Below are positions 42,625-47,716 of a DNA stretch of 47,716 nucleotides, one piece after another (positions within the stretch are counted from its first letter, which is position 1; the number at the start of each line of letters is the position of its first letter). The notes under the pieces were generated by a model, which saw nothing but the letters and a program-made list of their open reading frames with translations, did no database searches and was not told the origin of the DNA. The translations under genes were made by a program, and so were the position numbers. Source of the stretch: Ruegeria sp. R13_0 (GTDB lineage: Bacteria; Pseudomonadota; Alphaproteobacteria; Rhodobacterales; Rhodobacteraceae); contig NZ_JAGHRB010000023.1 of NCBI RefSeq assembly GCF_017743995.1, positions 1 through 47,716 on the forward strand, given 5' to 3'.

Positions 42625-42785
42625 TTCATATTTCCTTTGTCTGAGAGGGGCAAAGCGGTCTGCCTTACTCGGCAGCGCCCCAGGTGGGTCTGACAAAAAG
42701 GAAATTAGGCACCACATTGGCCTGGGTATTGGCAGGCCCTGCCAAGGTTTTGACCGAACCTGCCATGTGGTCTTGAGCTGTGCGT

Positions 42786-43796
42786 CTAGTCGGAGGTCGC
42801 TTGCTGCCGGAATCGAGCAGGAGCCTGTCCGACCCAACGTTTGAAGGCACGGCTAAACGTGCTCTGTTCCGAAAACCCGGTCATAAAGGCAATCTCGGCG
42901 ATGGACGCCTTACCGTCACGGAGCAGGTCACGAGCAAGTGCAACTTGTGCCTGACCAAGAACGTCGCGATAGGTCAGTCCTTCTTCGGCCAGCCTGCGGT
43001 AAAGCGTGCGCTCACTCATTCCCATCTCTTGGGCGACATGCGCTGCTTGTGGTGCGCCGTTGCTCAGGGCTGGTGTAAGTCGGTGGACAATTGTTTGGCT
43101 CAGTGAGGTGTCGTCATCGCGAGAGTTGAATGCCTCATCCAAGTGCTTCGTCATGAAATCTGACAAGCCCGGGTCGCCAAGACGATTTACGCAATCCAGC
43201 ATAGCTGGGCGCATCGCAATGGCGTTGTGAGCGCTCCCAAATCGAACCGGGCACCCGAAATATTCGGCGTAACGTTCCGGTTCTTGTCTGCAAGCATGCT
43301 GAAACGTTACATATGCGAGCGACAACCCATCACCCACAAACCGATGCATGTTGCTTGCAAAGGCCGCAAGCGCGCATTCGTTGCGCAGCTCCAAGGCGGC
43401 GCGATGTGGTGTTTGTCCTTCAAAAATCCAAAGGACCGGATCACCGGTTTCATCAAGTCTGTAAACTGCGGTGTCCGTGACGAGACGAAAATAACGCTCG
43501 ATCCGTTGCAAAGATTGCCGCAAGGTCGGAGCTGTCTTTACGGCCAGGCCAAGGACGCCGAGATCATCGGTTGCAATCGCCTTCGCATAGGCCTCAACCA
43601 ACGCAGCCTCATCCGCTTGTTGCGCACGAATCCAATCGATCAAATCGAAATAAGCATCATCCGCCAATTGGCCGTCCTGAGCCTCTGGTAAACGCAGCAT
43701 GACAGCGCCATTTGAAATCAGCGCGCCATCGTCGTTCAGCGTCATCCCGGCGGCGTTGGCCATCGCGCGGGCGAATGCGTAGGTTACACTTGCCAT
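42786..43796 (-). CDS. AraC-family regulator with arabinose-binding-type N-terminal domain
   Basis: This 336-aa regulator has an N-terminal ligand domain of the type often linked to the OruR/ArgR-like AraC group and a C-terminal double helix-turn-helix with MGMSERTLYRRLAEEGLTYR and IAEIAFMTGFSEQSTFSRAF. It lies upstream of and on the same strand as the hydrolase, YHS and AhpD genes, with a 161-base gap that should hold their promoter. It probably activates them. No strong ribosome site precedes the ATG. Confidence 0.82.
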   Translation of the reverse strand: MASVTYAFARAMANAAGMTLNDDGALISNGAVMLRLPEAQDGQLADDAYFDLIDWIRAQQADEAALVEAYAKAIATDDLGVLGLAVKTAPTLRQSLQRIERYFRLVTDTAVYRLDETGDPVLWIFEGQTPHRAALELRNECALAAFASNMHRFVGDGLSLAYVTFQHACRQEPERYAEYFGCPVRFGSAHNAIAMRPAMLDCVNRLGDPGLSDFMTKHLDEAFNSRDDDTSLSQTIVHRLTPALSNGAPQAAHVAQEMGMSERTLYRRLAEEGLTYRDVLGQAQVALARDLLRDGKASIAEIAFMTGFSEQSTFSRAFKRWVGQAPARFRQQATSD

Positions 43797-43991
43797 ACAG
43801 AGAGATTAGCACTGGAAAGCCCTTCCGCGCCAGATCGCACAACCCCGTGATAAGTATAATAAACATAGACAGTCACGATCTTCGGGCGATTGAGGATAAA
43901 TGCGCCAAACTGATAAACCTCGTCATCAGATTTTCAGAACGGTATCGTCCAAGAGCGCGCGAGAAGCATGCAGTTATCGAGGTCATGGTAG

Positions 43992-44864
43992 ATGGGCGAA
44001 ATTTTCATATCTGTGCTGCTGCCGCTCGCAGTTGTTATCATCATGTTCTGCCTTGGCCTTGGTCTGACCGCGGCTGACTTTCAACGCATCGGACGACGTC
44101 CACGGGCCTTTTGCGTTGGCGCGCTCAACCAGATCATTTTTCTGCCTTGCATCGCTTTGATGGTGATCCTTGTCTTTGGGATTTCCTCCGAGACAGCCGT
44201 TGGCATCATGATTTTGGCAGCCTGCCCGGGCGGGGCGATCAGTAACATCGTGACCAAGCTTTCGAATTGGGATGTCGCTTTGTCCGTTACGCTCACAGCA
44301 GTCTTCAGTCTGACATGCGTGCTGACCGTACCGCTCATCCTGGGGTTTTCGATGCAGTTGTTCATGGGATCAGCAGCGCCTGCGGTCGACATTTCTTCGA
44401 CGGTTTTGGCGATGTTTTTGTGGACGGTTGCACCGATCCTGGCCGGCGTGACCGTGCGATCTGCGGCGTCGCAAACCATCGCCGATATCGAGCCGGTCTT
44501 TAGCAAAATCTCTATGCTACTTTTTGCAGTGGTCGTCGGAGGGGCGATCATTTCAAACTGGGGGGTGGTCGCGGAAAACTACCTTAGACTTGGACCGGCA
44601 CTTTTTAGTGTAGGCGCGTTGCTCACGCTTACAGGCGTCATGAGTTCACGGTTGCTCGGATGCACGGATGTTGAGGCTAAAACGATTTCAATTGAAACCG
44701 GCGTTCAAAACGGGGCCTTGGGCATCGCAATTGCCACCTTGCTGTTGCCTGGCACCGATGAGTTAAGCGCTTATGCCATCCCATCCGCAATTTATAGCGT
44801 GGTCTGGATCGTGACAGTGTTGCCCGTCTTCGCTTTCCTTGCGCGAAGAAGTCCAATTTCATGA
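43992..44864 (+). CDS. Bile acid:sodium symporter (BASS) family transporter
   Basis: This inner-membrane protein of about nine to ten helices belongs to the BASS family, which moves organic anions together with sodium. The conserved segments ILAACPGGAISNIVTKLSNW and ISIETGVQNGALGIAIATLL are the known sodium-site regions. Length is 290 aa. The gene is divergent from the AraC gene with a 195-base gap. The substrate is not evident; it could supply the substrate of the neighbouring hydrolase cluster, but this is a guess from position. Confidence 0.85.
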   Translation: MGEIFISVLLPLAVVIIMFCLGLGLTAADFQRIGRRPRAFCVGALNQIIFLPCIALMVILVFGISSETAVGIMILAACPGGAISNIVTKLSNWDVALSVTLTAVFSLTCVLTVPLILGFSMQLFMGSAAPAVDISSTVLAMFLWTVAPILAGVTVRSAASQTIADIEPVFSKISMLLFAVVVGGAIISNWGVVAENYLRLGPALFSVGALLTLTGVMSSRLLGCTDVEAKTISIETGVQNGALGIAIATLLLPGTDELSAYAIPSAIYSVVWIVTVLPVFAFLARRSPIS

Positions 44865-45207
44865 TCTTGGTACCAATTTGCTAGCTCTGGCTGCGGGCTG
44901 GGCCAAGTCCCGTCGCTTGCATGCCCGAGCGCTATCTGGCAAAGGAACGATCAAGCAGTTTCCAAACTCGCTGTGGGATGACCGCTTTGGCGGTCTTTCG
45001 TGTTGAGGGGCGAAGCCTTAGCTGCCAGTGCGGAGGATCCTAAGTCAGCGAAGGTATAGATTCCAAGGTCAGTATTGTCCGGCTTTTTTCTCATTCGTAG
45101 ACCTCCAGATTTCGCTTGCGTAGCGAAGGTTTTGTCGCAAACTTTTTCCCATCTGTCAGACTGAGTGTCGTTTTGGTAGCGCATGCTCTAAATGACAGGA
45201 GCAGACC
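44865..45207. other. Gene-free stretch leading into the IS left end
   Basis: I see no supported gene in these 343 bases. A 77-codon reverse frame (44951-45184) crosses the probable IS boundary near 45128 and lacks family resemblance, so I treat it as accidental. Confidence 0.4.
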
Positions 45208-45797
45208 GTGACAATCTCATTCAAAGGCGCACATTTTCCGAAAGAAGTGATCTTGTACGCGGTTTTCTTCTACCTACGCTACGGTGTTTCATACCGGGAT
45301 CTGGAAGAAATCATGGCGGAACGCGGCGTTGAACTCGATCACGCGACCTTGAACCGCTGGGTGAGCCGATATGCCGGTCTTCTCGCTGATGCTTCGCGGC
45401 ACAAAAAGCGTCCTGCCGATCGTTCATGGCGCATGGATGAGACCTATGTGAAAGTGAAGGGTGAGTGGGTTTATCTCTATCGGGCCATCGACAAATACGG
45501 CAAGACCCTAGACTTCATGCTATCCAAACGCAGGAACAAAGCTGCTGCAACGAAGTTCTTTGCTCGTGCGCTTGAGGTAAACGGATTACCACGGAAGATT
45601 GTCATCGACAAAAGCGGGGCTAACACTGCTGGCATCAAAGCAATAAACAAGATGCTGAAAGGCTTTGGTTGTCCGGTACCTATTGAGATGGTCAGACGGA
45701 AGTACCTCAACAACATCATTGAACAAGACCATCGCTTCATCAAACGTCGGATCAGGCCCATGTTGGGTTTCAAGTCTTTCTCGTCAGCTGCATCTGT
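45128..45797 (+). mobile_element. Truncated IS6-family insertion sequence
   Basis: The element is defined by its transposase gene and a probable left terminal repeat, GGTTTTGTCGCAAAC at 45128-45142, which resembles the GG...TGTTGCAAA ends of IS6/IS26-type elements and stands 66 bases before the transposase start. No matching right end is found downstream; the element stops inside the transposase, at about 45790-45803. The right boundary given is approximate. Confidence 0.65.
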
Positions 45798-45828
45798 TGC
45801 ATCAGTCAGCGCGTTGGGTTCTGTCTGA
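45208..45828 (+). pseudogene. IS6-family transposase, 3' end lost
   Basis: This is a DDE transposase of the IS6 (IS26-like) family. The helix-turn-helix part (GVSYRDLEEIMAERGVELDH) and the catalytic regions are present: WRMDETYVKVKG, then IVIDKSGANTAGI, then NNIIEQDHRFIKRRIRPMLG with the Glu. The family continues for about 25 more residues after GFKSFSSA, but here the frame runs into unrelated sequence that is the reverse strand of an araC-like gene and stops at 45828. The catalytic triad is intact, yet the missing C-terminus and right terminal repeat make the element unlikely to move by itself. Confidence 0.85.
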
Positions 45829-46211
45829 TGGGCAAAGGTCCAGACTGTGGTCACGACGCACTCGTCATCCTCGACTGTCACCCGAAATTCTTCAGGCGCG
45901 CAAAGCGCTTTGAACCTAGCAATGCGGTGCAAAGCCTCTCCGACATTCCTGGCATGGAACGCGACAAGAAAGGACGGAGGAAGGGTCGCACCGTGCATCG
46001 TTTCCGTCAAACTGAGGCCAATGTCATCGCCACCGAGGCTTTGAAGGGCCTCCCACATTGTAAAGAGTTGCTTCGTTGTCATTCGCCCCTCTGACGAGAA
46101 CACGCTGGACGGTAGTTTTGCGTCTCGCAAGAGTGCAGCGCGGCTGATCGACAGGCTCTCAAGGGCTTTCCAGAAAGTGTCGGGCGTCTTTATTCGGTCG
46201 GGCGTTGGCAT
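45798..46211 (-). pseudogene. AraC-family regulator, N-terminal remnant cut by IS6 element
   Basis: From ATG 46211 (MPTPDRIKTPDTFWKALESL) about 135 residues match the N-terminal ligand domain of AraC-family regulators, with typical words such as LFTMWEALQSLGGDDIGL, PPSFLVAFHARNVGEAL and FAHQTEPNALTDA. The sequence then runs into the reverse strand of the IS transposase. The DNA-binding half is missing. It resembles the same regulator class as 42786-43796. Confidence 0.78.
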
Positions 46212-46609
46212 ATGCGTGATCCTTGGTGTCGGAACAGAACATAGCTTCCGACACGGCAAAAGTTTATAGCCGCAACCGCCAATCCACTCGCATAACACGC
46301 CAACAAGCACATCTCGCTGTTACGACCCAAGCGGTCATTCAAACAAGGCGCAGCATTTGGTACTTTGGGCTCGCAGTCAAATTTCGCCGCACAACTTGCG
46401 AACGACTGCACCAGGCTGTCGCAGCCATTCGCAAGTTGGCTGAAAAGCGGGAACGATGCGGAGTTTCTTGCCATTCGTCCATCCAGTACTTATGGCGGCT
46501 TTCGGTCCGCTGCGATGTGATTATAGTTCTTCTGACTTTCACTGTGTCACTCAGATCAGTCAGACCACGCCTCTGGCGCTTGAGCGAGTCACTCAAGACA
46601 AGGATAGGT
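46212..46609. other. 398-base gene-free stretch
   Basis: No gene is supported. Open frames on both strands are rich in serine, arginine and cysteine and show no family match. The stretch includes near-repeated TTGCGAACGACTGC and TTCGCAAGTTGGC words near 46396-46442 and looks like repeat-derived intergenic DNA. It should also hold the promoters of the araC remnant and the VOC gene. Confidence 0.4.
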
Positions 46610-46977
46610 ATGTTCGATCATGTCGAGTTCACTGTTGGCGATATATCCACAGCCTACGAGTTTACTCTCCGATTTTCTCAGCGATTGGGGCAAAGGTAGC
46701 GTTTTTCGACGTCGAAGTCGGGGAGCTTGGATTTGAGATGGACGGTATCGTCGCGTTTCTAATCACCGAAGGGAACGTCACCAAACCCCATTTGCATATT
46801 TGCTTAAAGGCCACCGGGAAGAAAGCTGTGGAGACGGCCTATCAAGGGGCGATCGAAGGTGGTGGGCGCTGCAACGGCAGGCCGGGATATCGCGACCACT
46901 ATGAACCGGGGTACTATGCCGCTTTCATCTTTGATCCTGACGGGCACAATATTGAAATACTCTTCAGAGAGGCCTGA
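46610..46977 (+). pseudogene. VOC/glyoxalase-family protein with a frameshift
   Basis: The gene starts at ATG 46610 after AAGGATAGGT and reads MFDHVEFTVGDISTAYEF, the normal first strand of a small VOC protein. The frame then shifts: the rest (YSPIFSAIGAKVAFFDVE, then GYRDHYEPGYYAAFIFDPDG and a final HNIEILFREA) is in the next frame. Adding one T in the TTT run near 46664 restores a continuous protein of about 122 aa. The two parts together have the metal-binding and dimer features of the family. A sequencing error cannot be excluded. Confidence 0.8.
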
Positions 46978-47264
46978 GGTGAAAGAGCTCCGGTCGGAGG
47001 CGTCGGCCCTGAAGGACACGCTGCACAAGCAAAATCCAGACGAGTCCGATCTCACATTTTGTCGGCAAAACTCCAGTTCCCTGCAGTGCATAATCTCGAC
47101 TTTAGAACGTCAAAAACGCGCCGAGAAACGGACATTCAAAGTCTCGCTGAGGCACCAAAGCAGACACTTGTCGCTATCTCGCATATAGCGGGATCGCCTC
47201 TTTGGAGCGGTTGTTAGTGCTCCGTGCCGCCGTCTCAAAACGAAAAGAACTGCAGGCGTATCGT
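46978..47264. other. Gene-free stretch right of the VOC gene
   Basis: I see nothing I can support as a gene here. A small inverted repeat (GCGATATGC-like, in CTATCTCGCATATAGCGGG at about 47172-47190) is present and may form a weak hairpin after the VOC gene. Confidence 0.35.
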
Positions 47265-47537
47265 TCAAATCTGTTTTCGAAGACGAGCCACCGTTTCTTT
47301 CGGGTGAGCATCCAGCAGCGCCAGAAGTTTGAACGCAGGCCCTCCAGGGCGGCGGGCTCCGTTCTCCCACAGTTTGTAACCGAGCTCGCTCATCCCGATA
47401 AGTTCGGCCATTTCCGCCACGGTCAATCCGGCCTTTTCGCGGACCTCAAGAGGGGTTGCGACGGGCTCGGATATGGTGTCCGAACGGGTGCCTTGCGCCG
47501 GATCAACGGACACAAGGCTGGGATCCGGTCCTGTCAT
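47265..47537 (-). CDS. XRE-type helix-turn-helix regulator
   Basis: This 90-aa cytoplasmic protein has a C-terminal Cro/XRE helix-turn-helix: VREKAGLTVAEMAELIGMSE, then a recognition helix and the YKLWENGARRPGGPAFKLLAL segment that is standard for the family. The first 30 residues are polar and probably disordered. ATG 47537 and ATG 47540 are both possible; the former has a better distance from AAGGAG. A perfect 10-base palindrome lies 24 bases upstream, suggesting autoregulation. No toxin gene is seen next to it within the window. Confidence 0.78.
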   Translation of the reverse strand: MTGPDPSLVSVDPAQGTRSDTISEPVATPLEVREKAGLTVAEMAELIGMSELGYKLWENGARRPGGPAFKLLALLDAHPKETVARLRKQI

Positions 47538-47561
47538 CATCTGCTCCTTTTTTGTTATTTG

Positions 47562-47584
47562 AGGCATGACCATAGGTCATGCCT
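47562..47584. promoter_or_regulatory. Perfect palindrome upstream of the XRE gene
   Basis: AGGCATGACC-ATA-GGTCATGCCT forms perfect 10-base arms around a 3-base centre. It lies between the end of the upstream same-strand gene (47607) and the XRE start (47537). On the reverse strand no T-run follows the stem, so an operator is more likely than a terminator. XRE proteins commonly bind such short-centred palindromes in front of their own gene. Confidence 0.6.
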
Positions 47585-47606
47585 GAAGATCGCGATTGCG
47601 CCGATG

Positions 47607-47716
47607 TCAAAGTCTGGCGCGCAGGCGTTTTTCAACCGTGCTCAGCCTGCGGGTGGTCTGAGCCATATCTGTCCGGAGGGTCCGGATTTCATCAAGGATG
47701 CCCTGAATATCCTCCG
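47607..47716 (-). CDS. 3' end of a coiled-coil protein, cut by the window edge
   Basis: The reverse strand reads into the window for 35 codons and ends with TGA at 47607: EDIQGILDEIRTLRTDMAQT followed by TRRLSTVEKRLRARL. The heptad-like pattern of leucine and isoleucine with charged residues indicates a coiled coil. The start is outside the window, so the full protein cannot be described. It is 69 bases from the XRE gene and on the same strand. Confidence 0.55.
   Translation of the reverse strand, partial: EDIQGILDEIRTLRTDMAQTTRRLSTVEKRLRARL

Noticed and set aside
44951..45184. 77-codon reverse-strand frame before the IS transposase
   Set aside because: It crosses the probable IS end at 45128, so part of it is IS sequence; no domain visible.
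46340..46445. Possible third copy of the dispersed repeat, from TTGCGAACG-type words
   Set aside because: Only short words are shared with copies A and B; I could not make an ungapped alignment by eye.
1..47716. tRNA, rRNA, CRISPR arrays and phage structural genes
   Set aside because: I looked for cloverleaf-like arms, rRNA core sequences, evenly spaced direct repeats and phage head or tail proteins and saw none.

Overview
The window looks like a piece of an alphaproteobacterial genome, most likely a marine Rhodobacterales (Roseobacter-group) bacterium. This is inferred from the moderately high GC content, the dense use of ABC and TTT importers for small organic substrates, the Smo-type polyol locus and the style of the proteins; no rRNA or other phylogenetic marker is present. 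It reads as an accessory region: catabolic cassettes separated by integrase, IS and pseudogene scars. I see no tRNA, rRNA or CRISPR array.

Region 1 (0.3-12.3 kb) is a tricarboxylate cassette. A TctD/TctE two-component system diverges from a tripartite tricarboxylate transporter (TctC, then a fused TctA-TctB protein), followed by a PrpF/4-oxalomesaconate-tautomerase-like isomerase, a 78-aa orphan protein translationally coupled to a D-2-hydroxyacid dehydrogenase, an AbrB-type membrane protein, a GntR regulator and TcuA-TcuB (tricarballylate dehydrogenase and its Fe-S/heme electron-transfer partner). Tandem TGTATACA-type boxes lie in front of the orphan/dehydrogenase pair and between abrB and gntR, so one GntR regulon is likely. 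The predicted job is uptake of a tricarballylate- or aconitate-like acid and its conversion to a TCA-cycle intermediate.

Region 2 (12.4-18 kb) starts with a short tyrosine recombinase and continues as a metal-handling island: a Cys/His-rich exported peptide, cytochrome c, CopC, CopD, a second cytochrome c, the C-terminal stub of a cation diffusion facilitator, a His-rich exported peptide, a HupE/UreJ-type membrane protein and a membrane-anchored periplasmic protein. Region 3 (18-20.1 kb) holds an SH3b protein, a GFA protein, a truncated WGR protein and two inverted, diverged copies of a dispersed repeat.

Region 4 (20.1-28.9 kb) is a sugar operon: a ribose-type ABC importer, a ketose 3-epimerase, a rhamnulokinase/fuculokinase-like kinase and a FucA-type class II aldolase, with a divergent LacI regulator. 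There is no aldose isomerase, so the imported substrate may itself be a ketose. Region 5 (28.9-40.5 kb) is a polyol operon: a Smo/MalEFG-type ABC importer, a SorC-type regulator, a xylitol/sorbitol-type dehydrogenase, a PHI-like SIS protein, an SDR, ribitol 2-dehydrogenase and a D-ribulokinase-type FGGY kinase. The importer ATPase and a HAD phosphatase are divergent and are followed by a frameshifted xylB 5' fragment joined directly to a lysR 3' fragment.

Region 6 (40.5-44.9 kb) has an AraC regulator heading an exported isochorismatase-type hydrolase, an exported YHS protein and an AhpD-like protein, next to a BASS-type transporter. Region 7 (44.9-47.7 kb) is decaying: an IS6-type transposase lacking its 3' end, fused into an araC remnant, then a frameshifted VOC gene, an XRE regulator preceded by a perfect palindrome, and the 3' end of a coiled-coil gene running off the window.
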